Source: JAAXHV01 sp965207165
GTDB taxonomy: Bacteria; Pseudomonadota; Gammaproteobacteria; Eutrophobiales; Eutrophobiaceae
Reading direction: 5' to 3'
NCBI GenBank assembly: GCA_965207165.1
Contig: OZ242265.1
Coordinates: 682,001-746,000, forward strand
Length of the DNA stretch: 64,000 bases
A program made the translations under genes and the position numbers. The first letter of the stretch is position 1. Every line of letters starts with the position of its first letter. Below, in pieces: positions 8,800-19,000 of this stretch. Under the pieces are notes generated by a model, which worked only from the letters and a program-made list of their open reading frames with translations, ran no database searches and was not told the origin of the DNA.

Positions 8800-10146
8800 T
8801 TAGAAATCGGGGACCTTGTCCACATCCGGCACCAGCGCTACTTTTTCAAACTCCTCGCCGAAAGGCCGGGTAGCGTCGATGCCCATGACGGAATAACTAC
8901 CGTCATCCAGGGCCGAGGGGTCCAGTTGCCACAGGGTCATATTCGGCAGGATCATAACGTCTTTCTGCGCCTGGGCGCGGGTGCAGATGGCCCACATGAC
9001 CTTGTCCATGTCGTGGATGTCGATGTCTTCGTCCACGACGACCGCCAGCTTGCTGCCCTGGGAGCCGAGCAGGGTTGCCAGCACCTGCCTGGCTTCATTG
9101 CGGGCATACTGCTTCATGGCGACTATGCACATCAGGCCGACACCGCCGGCGCCGTGGAAATGCACGCGCTTGATACCGGCAAACTTGCGTTTCAGCATGG
9201 CGTAACAGGAGGCTTCCATGGGGATCATTTTCAGCACGTGGTTGTCCGTTGTCGGTACCCCGCTCATGCCGGCCAGCAGGATGGGGTCGCGGCGGTGGGT
9301 GATGGCGCTCACCTCCATCACGGGTTTGTCCGACGCCTGGGTGTAGTAACCGGTATATTCACCGAACGGCCCTTCATGCGCGCGCACTCCCGGGGGCATT
9401 TTGCCTTCTATGATGATTTCCGCGGTGGCCGGGACCTCCAGGTCTACGGTCCGGCATTTGACAACTTCCAGGGGTTCGTCCAGGAACGCGCCCGCCAGGG
9501 TCAACTCGTCAACCCCGTAACCCGCTTCCCACTGGGTTGCGACCAGGGCGCTGGGCGCAACACCCAGGGCAATCGCAAGTTCCAGCGGCTTGCCCAGCGC
9601 TTCCGCTTTTTTGTAATGCACGCCAAGGTGATGGGGCGGCGGCGACAACACGCCCAGGCGCCGTTTACCCAGTACCTGATGGCGGTAAATGGAGGCATTC
9701 TTGCCGCCGTCCTCGGGGTCCTTGCTAATGGCGATGCCCAGGGTGATGAACGGGCCGCCGTCCAGTTCGCAGTAGGTCGGGAAGGGGAGGGCAGTGAGAT
9801 CAGCCTCATCGCCAAGCCGAATTACTTCGTTGCACGGTCCCCGGTCGAGCAGTTTATGTTCCTTCAGGTTGTCTATGGCGTTCAGGTACCTGGCGTTGGC
9901 TTCCTGCTCGCTGGTCTCCAGGGCTTCCAGCATCAGTTGCCGGTTCGCGTAAAGTCCGCCGGCAACCGGAATATCGTGCCCCTTGACCCTCTCAAACAGC
10001 AGGGCGGGGCCTTTGTCTCCCATGTCCGAGGCCTTGCGCAGGTAAGCGGCCAGTTCGTACTCCAACGCCACTTCTTCCCTGATCCGCACCAGCCTGCCGT
10101 TATCCTCAAGGTGGTTGAGGAAGTCGCGCATATCTTTAAATGCCAT
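8800..10146 (-). CDS. UbiD family prenylated-FMN decarboxylase
   Basis: 448-residue cytosolic UbiD-type decarboxylase, which removes or adds CO2 on aromatic or alpha,beta-unsaturated acids using prenylated FMN made by a UbiX partner. It starts FKDMRDFLNHLEDNGRLVRI, the usual UbiD N-terminus. It has the central EGPFGEYTGYY with the catalytic-site Glu residues and the HRRDPILL and DHVLKMIP stretches. Family members are about 440-500 residues. No ubiX is in the window. It starts 12 bases after the TauD-type gene stop and so shares its transcript. Its presence points to an aromatic or acrylic acid intermediate in this pathway. Confidence 0.93.
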   Translation of the reverse strand: MAFKDMRDFLNHLEDNGRLVRIREEVALEYELAAYLRKASDMGDKGPALLFERVKGHDIPVAGGLYANRQLMLEALETSEQEANARYLNAIDNLKEHKLLDRGPCNEVIRLGDEADLTALPFPTYCELDGGPFITLGIAISKDPEDGGKNASIYRHQVLGKRRLGVLSPPPHHLGVHYKKAEALGKPLELAIALGVAPSALVATQWEAGYGVDELTLAGAFLDEPLEVVKCRTVDLEVPATAEIIIEGKMPPGVRAHEGPFGEYTGYYTQASDKPVMEVSAITHRRDPILLAGMSGVPTTDNHVLKMIPMEASCYAMLKRKFAGIKRVHFHGAGGVGLMCIVAMKQYARNEARQVLATLLGSQGSKLAVVVDEDIDIHDMDKVMWAICTRAQAQKDVMILPNMTLWQLDPSALDDGSYSVMGIDATRPFGEEFEKVALVPDVDKVPDF

Positions 10147-10158
10147 TTTTGTTTCCTG

Positions 10159-10962
10159 TCAAGCCGTTAGTTTGTCTTCTATCTGCACCCGCAACCCTGA
10201 ACGTACGTGCGGGAAGTAATCCCAGACCGCCAGGTGCTGGCTACAGCGGTTGTCCCAGAACGCCACGGAGTGGGGTTCCCAGCGGAAGCGGACGTGGAAA
10301 TACGGATCTTCTATGTGCTGGTACAGGAATTCGAGGATATGACGGCTTTCCCGTTCGCTCAATTCATTGATATGGCTGGTAAAACCGCGGTTGACGTAAA
10401 TCACCTCGCGCCCGGTGACCGGGTGCTTCCGGATAACCGGATGGACGGCTCTCGGATACTTGCCGTGCGGATCAAACCGTCCGAAGGCCAGCACGCCATC
10501 GTGGGTGGCGGTCAGTCCTTCCAGGTAGTCCTTCATGCCGTCCGAAAGCGCGTCGTAAGCCGCATACATACTGGAGAAGACGGTATCGCCCCCCATGGGC
10601 GGCAGCGTATGCAGGTAGAGAATGCTGCCCATCGGCGGCACCTCGGCGCAGGACATATCGGTATGCCACTCTTCTCCTGATACATGTTTGGAGTTCTCGT
10701 CCGCGTGAAGTTTGCGTACTTCCGGATGGTCGGGAAGTCCTTTAAGCGCATGTTTCTGCAACGGTCCGAAGTAAAGGCCGACCCGCTTCAGTGAGGCGGC
10801 ATCAAGCGCCTGCTCGCGAAAGAAAATCACCAGGTGCGCCGCGAGGGCGCTGTGCAGGTCCTCAAGCTGGATGTCATTCAGCGGTTCAGCCAGGTTGATG
10901 CCCGTGATGACTGCCCCGATCCGGGGTGTCAGCGGGGCTACCTCAATGGTTTGATATGTCAT
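10159..10962 (-). CDS. TauD/TfdA family 2OG-dependent dioxygenase
   Basis: 267-residue non-haem iron dioxygenase of the TauD/TfdA type (taurine, 2,4-D or similar substrates). The iron triad is WHTDMS (His and Asp) with distal His in CSQHLAVWDY; RSGLRVQI supplies the Arg that binds 2-oxoglutarate. The N-terminus APLTPRIGAVITGINLAEPL is typical. ATG 10962 was preferred over 10989 because AGGGACA lies just upstream. It is the first gene of the minus-strand run and is divergent from the serine hydrolase, with about 150 bases between starts. It probably does an early hydroxylation or ether cleavage; the substrate is unknown. Confidence 0.92.
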   Translation of the reverse strand: MTYQTIEVAPLTPRIGAVITGINLAEPLNDIQLEDLHSALAAHLVIFFREQALDAASLKRVGLYFGPLQKHALKGLPDHPEVRKLHADENSKHVSGEEWHTDMSCAEVPPMGSILYLHTLPPMGGDTVFSSMYAAYDALSDGMKDYLEGLTATHDGVLAFGRFDPHGKYPRAVHPVIRKHPVTGREVIYVNRGFTSHINELSERESRHILEFLYQHIEDPYFHVRFRWEPHSVAFWDNRCSQHLAVWDYFPHVRSGLRVQIEDKLTA

Positions 10963-11115
10963 GGTCTTGTCCCTGTGAACCTCCGGCACATCCGGCGATG
11001 GCTGATGATTGATATAGTACCGATTACAATCGTCAATAATATCATAAATAATATTGCTGTCTTTCCATGCCCGTTTGAGATAAATTCACGTATCCAACCG
11101 GCGCTTGTACGCAAC

Positions 11116-12330
11116 ATGAAAAAAACCGACAGCCGTAACATCCAGGCGATATTGATGGTCGGAGCCGGCCTGTTGCTGGTATTTTTCCTGGGAATATTCT
11201 CTGACGTGTTGTACTGGGATCGTTACCTGCGCGCATATACGTTCGAAACTTTCGTTAAGAATCCGTTCCCGACACTGGATCGCTTATATCCCCAGGAGAC
11301 AGTACCCGGTGCGGAAACACCATTAGCAGTCCCGACCGCTGACGCGGCCTCCCGGACTATCACCGCCTCCGCACTTGACGAAGCGGTTGCCTTCGCGCAA
11401 GCGAGCACCTCCACCTCGCTCATCGTTTCCCATAAGGGCGTAATCCAGTTGGAAAAGTACTGGAACGGAGAGGGAGCCGGCCAGGTCGTCTACTCCTTTT
11501 CCATGCACAAGAGTATTGTCGCCCTGTTGATCGGCATAGCTATCGATGAGGGCCTGATCGGCAGCATTGATGATCCGCTGGCAGAGTATCTACCGGAATG
11601 GCAGGACGACCCGCGTGAGCTGATCACGCTACGCCATGCCCTGCAGATGAACAGCGGCCTTGAACCCATGAGTTTCCCGGCGAATCCGTTTTCAAAGCAT
11701 GTCAAGCGGCAGATAGGCACCGACCTGGCCGGCACTGCCCTCAGTTTTCGCCTGCACGATGAACCGGGCAGCGAATTCGACTATAACGGCGTCAATCCGA
11801 CTCTGCTGGTCATGGTGCTGGAGCAGGCAACAGGCCGGCGTTACGCGGCCTACCTCTCAGAGAAGCTGTGGCAACCCCTGGGCAATGAAGACGCCAGTGT
11901 CTGGCTTGATCGTCCCGGCGGACTGGCGCGGGGCGCTACCTCATTGTATGCAAAACCCATGGACTGGTTGCGCATCGGCGAGATGCTGCTCAACAAGGGC
12001 AGGGCAGACGGCAGGCAGGTCATCCCGGAAGACTGGCTGGCAGCGTTGACCACGCCGTCACCCACCAATCCCCGCTACGGCCTGTTGACCTGGATTGGAA
12101 CGGACTACGTGGAACAGCGCACCCTGGAAGCCTTCGAGGGTTTTGCCGCAGTCGCACAAACGCCGTTTGACGCCGGGGACATCATCTATTTCGACGGCCT
12201 GGGCGGACAACGGGTATACGTGATACCGTCGGCACAACTGGTCATTGTCAGGACCGGTGTGCTCGCCTGGGAATGGAATGACACCCACCTGCCGAACCTG
12301 GTTCTGGCAGGGATTAAGGAAACCCCCTGA
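11116..12330 (+). CDS. Serine hydrolase, class C beta-lactamase/NylB-like
   Basis: 404-residue protein with an N-terminal membrane or signal segment (ILMVGAGLLLVFFLGIFSDV). The beta-lactamase fold has the nucleophile motif SMHK (SxxK) near residue 129, a Tyr in FDYNGVNP at the YxN position and FDGLGGQRVYV in place of the HxG strand. Relatives include esterases, 6-aminohexanoate-dimer hydrolase and D-aminopeptidases rather than true lactamases. ATG 11116 gives a sensible export segment; the longer frame from 10834 overlaps the divergent gene. An MFS gene follows 17 bases later. Probably a periplasmic or membrane-anchored esterase or amidase. Confidence 0.88.
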   Translation: MKKTDSRNIQAILMVGAGLLLVFFLGIFSDVLYWDRYLRAYTFETFVKNPFPTLDRLYPQETVPGAETPLAVPTADAASRTITASALDEAVAFAQASTSTSLIVSHKGVIQLEKYWNGEGAGQVVYSFSMHKSIVALLIGIAIDEGLIGSIDDPLAEYLPEWQDDPRELITLRHALQMNSGLEPMSFPANPFSKHVKRQIGTDLAGTALSFRLHDEPGSEFDYNGVNPTLLVMVLEQATGRRYAAYLSEKLWQPLGNEDASVWLDRPGGLARGATSLYAKPMDWLRIGEMLLNKGRADGRQVIPEDWLAALTTPSPTNPRYGLLTWIGTDYVEQRTLEAFEGFAAVAQTPFDAGDIIYFDGLGGQRVYVIPSAQLVIVRTGVLAWEWNDTHLPNLVLAGIKETP

Positions 12331-12347
12331 TCAAAGAGAGAAATAAC

Positions 12348-13601
12348 ATGACTCAGCAGAGACAGGGGCCTTTCTTCGGCTGGTTCGTCGTCGGCGCCAC
12401 CAGTCTGTGTATCTCAACCGGTCCCGGTCCGTTTGCCTTTGCCGCGCTGGGTCTGTTCATCATCCCGTTCGAAACGGAATTCGGCTGGGATCGGACCCAG
12501 ATCAGCGCCTGTCTCACTCTGCTGGTCGCGGCGACGGCCGTCTCCGTCCCGATCGTCGGCCGTTGCGTGGATAAACTGGGGTCGCGGGCCATTTTATTTC
12601 CCTCCCTGGTTATCTTTGCCCTGTGCCTGGCGGCTATTCCCGCATTCGTGTCCGAACTTTGGCACCTGGTGCTGGTATTCCTTCTCATCGGCACCATTGC
12701 CGCAGGCACAAACAGCGTGCCTTACATGCCGGTACTGTCCGCCTGGTTTTTCAAGTATCGCGGGCTGGCCATCGGCATTTCCGACGCCGGCATCGGCCTG
12801 GGTTACGCCTACGTGCCGTTGCTGCTTCAATTTCTGATCGATACCGTAGGCTGGCGTTACGGCTACTATGCCTTGAGCGGAATTGTCCTGCTTGTTGCCT
12901 TGCCGCTGGTCTATTTTTTCCTGAGGGAATCGCCCGCCGAAATGGGTTTGAAACCCGATGGGCAGACCACGGGTAAAGTGCCCGAGGCGACCAGGAAAGA
13001 TGTGGGACTGGATGTTAAGGCAATATCAAGGCATCGTGAATTCTGGATACTGGTAGCGATCTTTGTGATTTTGTCGTTCGCATTGAACGGCATGCTGTCC
13101 CACCTGGTGCCCATGCTTTCGGACCGGGGCATGGACACCGGCAGCGCCGCGGCCGTGGCGGCAACGGTGGGCATCACCGTATTTGTCAGCCGTATCGTCA
13201 TCGGCTACCTGATCGACCATTATTTTGCGCCTTACGTCGCCATGCTGGCTTTCAGTTTGTCCGCGCTCGGCATAGCCATCTTTGCGCTGGGCGCGGTGGA
13301 TGCCATGGCCTTCTTCGGCGCCATCTGCGTGGGCCTGAGCCTGGGGGCCGAAGGGGACCTGCTGGCCTACCTGGTCGGCCGTTATTTCGGTCTGAAATCA
13401 TTCGGCGCGGCCTTCGGTTTCCTGTTCTCGGCAGTATTGGTCGGCACGGCTATGGGACCGCTCGCCTTCGGAATCGGTTTCGATACCACCGGGTCTTACA
13501 TCGGCATCCTGACGATTTGCGTGGGGCTCAATATCCTGGCCGTTATCCTCACCGGCTTCCTGGGCAAATATCCGGACTGGGAGAAACAGACTGAAAAATG
13601 A
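12348..13601 (+). CDS. MFS transporter
   Basis: 417-residue, 12-segment major facilitator carrier, paralogous in layout to the one at 3335 (both have the TGRYFG/VGRYFG-type motif in the second half and end GKYPD). Start ATG 12348 has AAGAGAG upstream. It is 17 bases after the serine hydrolase and its last codons overlap the next gene as ATGA, showing translational coupling. It probably exports or imports the hydrolase product; direction and substrate are inference. Confidence 0.9.
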   Translation: MTQQRQGPFFGWFVVGATSLCISTGPGPFAFAALGLFIIPFETEFGWDRTQISACLTLLVAATAVSVPIVGRCVDKLGSRAILFPSLVIFALCLAAIPAFVSELWHLVLVFLLIGTIAAGTNSVPYMPVLSAWFFKYRGLAIGISDAGIGLGYAYVPLLLQFLIDTVGWRYGYYALSGIVLLVALPLVYFFLRESPAEMGLKPDGQTTGKVPEATRKDVGLDVKAISRHREFWILVAIFVILSFALNGMLSHLVPMLSDRGMDTGSAAAVAATVGITVFVSRIVIGYLIDHYFAPYVAMLAFSLSALGIAIFALGAVDAMAFFGAICVGLSLGAEGDLLAYLVGRYFGLKSFGAAFGFLFSAVLVGTAMGPLAFGIGFDTTGSYIGILTICVGLNILAVILTGFLGKYPDWEKQTEK

Positions 13602-15334
13602 TGAAATCTGACAAATTTTTATTCGCATTGACGGCCGCGTTCTGCCTGATTGCCGGGACGGTTCAGGCAAAACCGAACCTCAATGAGCTTGTTAACGCTT
13701 ACATAGAAGAGTGGACCGGGTTTTATCCGAGCAACGCATTTCGTAACGGGTTCAGACCGGCTGCATGGCAATTCGAGGATTTTTCCGGCGACAGGGTCGG
13801 GGAATGGATTGCCTATAACCGGCGTACCCTGGAGATGCTCGAATCCCTGCCGGTCCTGTCCGTCAACGAACCGGTTGATGCGCGGGTATTGCGGCGCCAG
13901 GCCAGGCGGGAACTGGAGCGCTGGGTGCATGACGGCGCGCTGGTCAACCAGCCCGCCTGGTATGCCGAGGTTATTTCCCAGGCCCTGACCTATATCCTGG
14001 TACGCGAACAGTTTACCCCTGAAGACAAGCTCGAGGCCGTCCTGCAACGCCTCATGGGGGTGCAGTCTCTGTGCGAACTCGGCATAACAAACCTGCAAAA
14101 CGGCAGCCGGGAAAGAACGCACCGAGCCGTGGAAGTACTGGAGCGCACAAAGACTTTTTACCGGGACAGCCTGCCCGGAATAATGCACGACTGGTCCGGG
14201 GGGAATCAGCATGAACAGGTAACGCGGGTCATCAGTGATACCGTCAACACGGTGGATGCCCTGCTGCGCCATATCCGTGAGACCGTGTTGCCGGACGCTT
14301 CCATTCCGGACCGACTTGACGACCGGGATTATGCGCGTAAATTAAGGATTTATACGGACAGCGATCTCACCCCGGCACAACTCAGGGACAGCGTTGCGGC
14401 GGAGATCGAGGAAGTGCGGAGATTGATGGCGATCCAGGCAGAGGCCTGGTGGAATGAGCAAGGTTCAGACTTGCCGATACCTGCAGATGAGGATGAACTG
14501 CTGGAGGCGGTGATGGCGGAAATGGAGCGGGCGAGATCGGACAACCGTTCCGATTTCGTGAATTTTTTCAGGGAACTGACCGACAGGGCGGAAACGTTCC
14601 TGCTGGAAAACGACCTGGCGACGGTGCCGTTGCCTCGCACCATCTATGTCGGCCTGTCTCCCGACCACTTCTCCGGCGCAGCCTATGGCGGTGTCTACTC
14701 GGCAGGCCCGTTCAATCCCGGCGCCGATACGCTGTTTTACCTGCCTTCCATTCCCGATGATTCAACGCCGGAACAGAAAAACGGGTTTTACCGCTCCTTC
14801 AACGACCACTTCAACACGATGATCATCGCCCACGAGATCTACCCGGGACACTACCTGCAACTCAAGGTCGGCGCCGGCGCGGCGCCGGCCCTGCGTACGC
14901 TTTTCTCCAACGGGGTCTATGTCGAGGGCTGGGGCACGTTCAGCGAAGAGTTGATGCTGGACGCCGGCTGGGATGACCATAACAGGCTGACGCGCCTTGC
15001 GCATTTGAGAAAGCGCCTGGAAAATGCGACGCGCGCCTACGTCAGCGTCATGGTGCACGTTCATGACTGGAACAAGGAGCAGGTCAGAGAATTCGCGGTA
15101 ACGCGCGGCCTGCTGCCGCCGCAGTTTGCGGCCAACTTATGGGTCCGGGTAATGAACAACCCGTTGCAGATACCCAGTTATTTTCTTGGCTTTCATGGAT
15201 TCAGAGAGTTGTGGCAGGCAGAACGGGAACGGCTTGGGGACAGTTTTACTACCCGTGGATTTGTCGACAGTGTTTTGCAGGCTGGGCCGATACCGATAGA
15301 TGCTCTCGCGTTATATTTGGGGTCAGAGCAATAA
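13598..15334 (+). CDS. DUF885 family protein, putative secreted metallopeptidase
   Basis: 578-residue protein with a signal peptide (FLFALTAAFCLIAGTVQA). The DUF885 signature HEIYPGHYLQ occurs near residue 411 and GVYVEGWGTFSEELM about 30 residues later. Together these give an HExxxGH-like metal site with a downstream Glu, which is why the family is considered zinc peptidase-like. Length matches the family (about 550-600). The start overlaps the MFS stop by 4 bases. Exported location and operon mates suggest cleavage of an amide or peptide-linked substrate outside the cytoplasm. Confidence 0.9.
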   Translation: MMKSDKFLFALTAAFCLIAGTVQAKPNLNELVNAYIEEWTGFYPSNAFRNGFRPAAWQFEDFSGDRVGEWIAYNRRTLEMLESLPVLSVNEPVDARVLRRQARRELERWVHDGALVNQPAWYAEVISQALTYILVREQFTPEDKLEAVLQRLMGVQSLCELGITNLQNGSRERTHRAVEVLERTKTFYRDSLPGIMHDWSGGNQHEQVTRVISDTVNTVDALLRHIRETVLPDASIPDRLDDRDYARKLRIYTDSDLTPAQLRDSVAAEIEEVRRLMAIQAEAWWNEQGSDLPIPADEDELLEAVMAEMERARSDNRSDFVNFFRELTDRAETFLLENDLATVPLPRTIYVGLSPDHFSGAAYGGVYSAGPFNPGADTLFYLPSIPDDSTPEQKNGFYRSFNDHFNTMIIAHEIYPGHYLQLKVGAGAAPALRTLFSNGVYVEGWGTFSEELMLDAGWDDHNRLTRLAHLRKRLENATRAYVSVMVHVHDWNKEQVREFAVTRGLLPPQFAANLWVRVMNNPLQIPSYFLGFHGFRELWQAERERLGDSFTTRGFVDSVLQAGPIPIDALALYLGSEQ

Positions 15335-15773
15335 TGGCTCATTAACCCTTTGTTTTGTATAATATTCTCTAAAATAGAATAACGCAATATCACACAATCC
15401 GCCCAACAGATATTGCAGGGAATTTAAGCACTATTTCTCCATTTCCGCTACTATAAATCCGTTATACGTACGGTGTCATTTTCCCGGTATTCCGCCAGAC
15501 ATTCCCGCTCAGGGGCCGTTATCGGCCCAGGTGATACGTACAGGGTACAATAAGGATAAAGCAAAATCCGTTTTACATGACAAGTCATGCAGCCCGTCAT
15601 ACGTACACCGTACAGTGGGCGGTATCAGCGCAGCCCGCAGCAGTTGATAACAACAACGGCAGGTTGAACAAGACAACACCACTCCCGGGCACTGAAACGA
15701 TGGCGAGCATCGAGTGCCTGGCTGGGATTGTGTTTGTTTATCATGAGGCGTTCCTTGCGGAGTTCGCGCCGTA
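15335..15773. other. Intergenic region with three ATACGTAC words
   Basis: No convincing gene. ATACGTAC occurs at 15464, 15534 and 15599, the last two followed by CAGGGTAC and ACCGTAC, so they are spaced 70 and 65 bases apart. A GGGGTCAGAG repeat core lies at 15318-15327 at the end of the previous gene. Upstream of a very large secreted protein, these could be operator sites, but I recognise no regulator. Confidence 0.4.
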
Positions 15774-15971
15774 TTGCCAGGGGTTGACCTGCGTGCCCTG
15801 ATTGTTGCTTGGGTTAGGTTGTACAGGATGAACCAGGCCAGATGCGCCAGCCGGTCCGCGCTCCTGCGGGATAGGGTTAGCCGCCTGGGCGGGAGGATGG
15901 AAATGTATAAATACCAGCTAATCGAAAACTGGAGTGTAGAAATCAATGGCCAATATTATATCATGGGCTGA
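15774..15971 (+). pseudogene. Copy 1 of conserved small ORF (DLRALVVDW...RMNQARRASR family)
   Basis: Encodes a segment (VDLRALIVAWVRLYRMNQAR) clearly homologous to three other ORFs in this window, at 39337, 44263 and 57063. The upstream frame carrying QGLTCVP shows this copy is shifted. In the other copies the ORF lies directly before the transfer-origin-like hairpin; here the hairpin is absent. Function unknown. Confidence 0.5.
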
Positions 15972-16043
15972 ATAAACAGAGGTTGCCATAAGTCAAATGA
16001 GAAACACTATTGTTTGAATTCAGACAGGGGAATGGGCTGACAC

Positions 16044-19000
16044 ATGGCTGCAATTAAAGAAGACAAGGGCGATGCCCATGCCGGGACTGAAACCCAGTAT
16101 TCGATATCCCTGGGCGATGTTTTCCAAGGCTCGCTGGATCCCGCCAATGACAAAGACTGGGTTCGGGTCGAACTGACCGCCGGGACTATCTACGATATCA
16201 CGCTGACCGGTGTAGAGTCGGCTCAACTCCAGCTCCTCAATTCGGAAGGTAATCATGTCGTCTCCGGCGGCGCCATTCCCACCGGCGCAAAGCTCATCTA
16301 CAGTCCGAGTGCTACCGGAACTTATTATATCCAGGCAGACAGTGACAATGAAACTTTTACCGGTGACTATGAGCTCTCACTGGTTGAGAACACGAGCCCG
16401 GTGGGTACTTATGACGAACTTGCAGACTACCTGATTGATGGCTTCTATGAGCAGCTAGGGGGCTGGGGATCAACGAGGGCTTTTGACGTCAGAGCTGGCG
16501 ACACGTTAACAGTCAATGCCACGGCGCTGACTGAGGCGGGTTTACAACTGGCTCGCTGGGCTCTTGAAGCCTGGTCCAACGTGACTGCTATCAAATTCCA
16601 GTTTGTTGACCATAATGACGCAGATATCACATTCGATAACCACGAAGCCCACTATGCTTCTGGTTATTTCCTGGTAAATAACGGAATCGGTTCCGGATAC
16701 GTCAACAATCCTGAAAGCTTTCTCATTAAGCATGGGTCCACAATTGATAGCTACAACTTCCTTGGCCATCTTCACGAGCTTGGCCATGCTCTTGGTCTCG
16801 GCCATACCGGTCCTTACAGCGGCCGTCCATTTTATTACGGCCATCACAACCTCTTCGTGAATGATTCACAGCAGCTAGCAGTAATGTCATATGTAGAACA
16901 AGATGAGAACACCTATATCAATGCAAGTCTGGCGGCCCCTGTCACGCCGATGATAGTGGACATCATCGCCATCCAGAAGCTCTATGGCGTGCCTGACACT
17001 ATCAACACCGGCGATACCATTTACGGCTACCAGTCCAACCTGGACGGCTACCTGGGTGAGTTCTTCAGGTTGTGGAGCGGCGAGGCGAATCCCTTCTTCA
17101 GTGTAGAAGTGGCAAGCAACCTTGACTATCAAGCCCTTAAACCAGCATTGGCCGACCTTGATAGCGATGGCGATCCTGATCTTGTGATCGGCAATAACAC
17201 CGGTCTGCTGTATTACTTTGAGAACACCGGTACGCCTGCCAACCCTGATTTTACAGAACGCGCCGGCACGGCCAATCCCTTGGACGGTCTCTCAGTGGGG
17301 TCTTACAGCGCGCCGACCTCCGCCGACCTCGATGGTGATGGTGACCTGGACCTCATCGTCGGAAACGGCTATGGCGCTATCGCTTACTTCGAGAATACCA
17401 GCACAGTGGACTCCCCCGGATTCACGTCGCGCACCGATGCGGCTAATCCGTTTAATAACATTGCCATGGGTACACGTAGTACGCTTGCACTGGCCGACCT
17501 GGATGGTGACGGTGATCTGGACCTTGCTGTTGGGACCAATGACGGTGAGGTCCCTTATTATGAAAACACCGGCACGCCGAGTAACCCTGATTTCGTATTA
17601 CGAACTGGCGCTGCCAATCCGTTTAACGAGGTCAAGGCAGGCGCCTATAACTCCCCCGCATTTATTGATGCTGACAATGACCATGATTTTGACCTCGTTG
17701 TTGGAAGCAACAATGGTGACATTCTCTATCATGAGAATACCGGCACAACGACCGAGCCGGTTTTCGCCCACCGCGCCGGCTTCGACAATCCTTTCTCTGC
17801 GACTGTTGCGGGTTTTTGGATCGGGCTTGAATTTGCCGACCTTAACGACGATGGCCATCCTGACCTGATTGTCGGGAACGATGATGGCGATATACACTAT
17901 TTTGAAAGCGTCGGTACACCCGAGAACCCTGAATTTCCAGCACAAAGCCTCGCCATCCCGACCACCTTCACGATTTACGACAACGGCGGCAACGATACCC
18001 TGGATGTACGCACGGATACAAATGACCAGCGCGTGTACCTGCGTCCGGAAGGCATCTCCGATGTGTACGGTCTGATCGGCAACGTGATTATTGCACGAGA
18101 CACCTGGATTGAGAATTTCATAGCCGGGTCAGGAGATGACTTTGTTGCCGGCAATGCCGTTGCCAATGACCTGAACGGGCGTGAGGGCAATGACAGGATT
18201 TGGGGCAGTGGCGGCGATGACATCCTGGAAGGGGGCGCCGGCGCCGACCGTCTGGACGGGGATGCGGGCCTGGACTGGGCGGCCTATCGTGACTCGGATG
18301 CGGCGGTGACGGTCAACCTGGCGGAGGACATTGTGCAGGGGGGTCATGCTGAGGGCGACGTGCTGACGGAGATTGAGAATATCATTGGCTCCGCTCACGA
18401 TGATGTGCTGGTGGGCAATGACGATGCCAACCGACTGGAAGGTGGCGTCGGCGCCGACCGGCTGGATGGCAGGGCGGGTTCGGACTGGGCGTCTTATCGG
18501 GGGTCGAATGAGGGCGTGAGCGTAGACCTTGAGGAGGACACGGCGGAGGGTGGTCACGCACAGGGAGACGTGATTACGAATATAGAAAACCTGAGCGGCT
18601 CTGGTTACGGCGATGTACTGCGGGGCGATGACAACGCCAACAGCTTGGCGGGCGGTGCGGGCAATGATGAACTTTGGGGCAGGGGCGGCGCTGACGTGTT
18701 GGAAGGGGGCAGCGGCGATGACGTACTGTATGGGAGTACAGGCGCCGACCAACTCGATGGAGGCGCGGGACTCGACCTGTTGTCATACCGGTTATCCGAC
18801 GCGGGGGTGACAGTCAATCTTGAGGAGGGCGCCCTGACAGGAGGTGATGCGCAGGGTGATGTCATCGTTGGCATTGAGCATGTCATGGGTTCTGGTTACC
18901 GGGATGTGCTGAGGGGTGACGGTGGGGCGAATGAGTTGTACGGCCTTGGTGGTGATGATGAGCTGTGGGGCAACGAGGGCGATGATTCCCTGTCAGGCGG

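Noticed and set aside
8926..10170. 414-codon open frame opposite the UbiD-like gene
   Set aside because: Shadow of a GC-rich gene; the sense strand has clear UbiD motifs and the antisense product has no family pattern.
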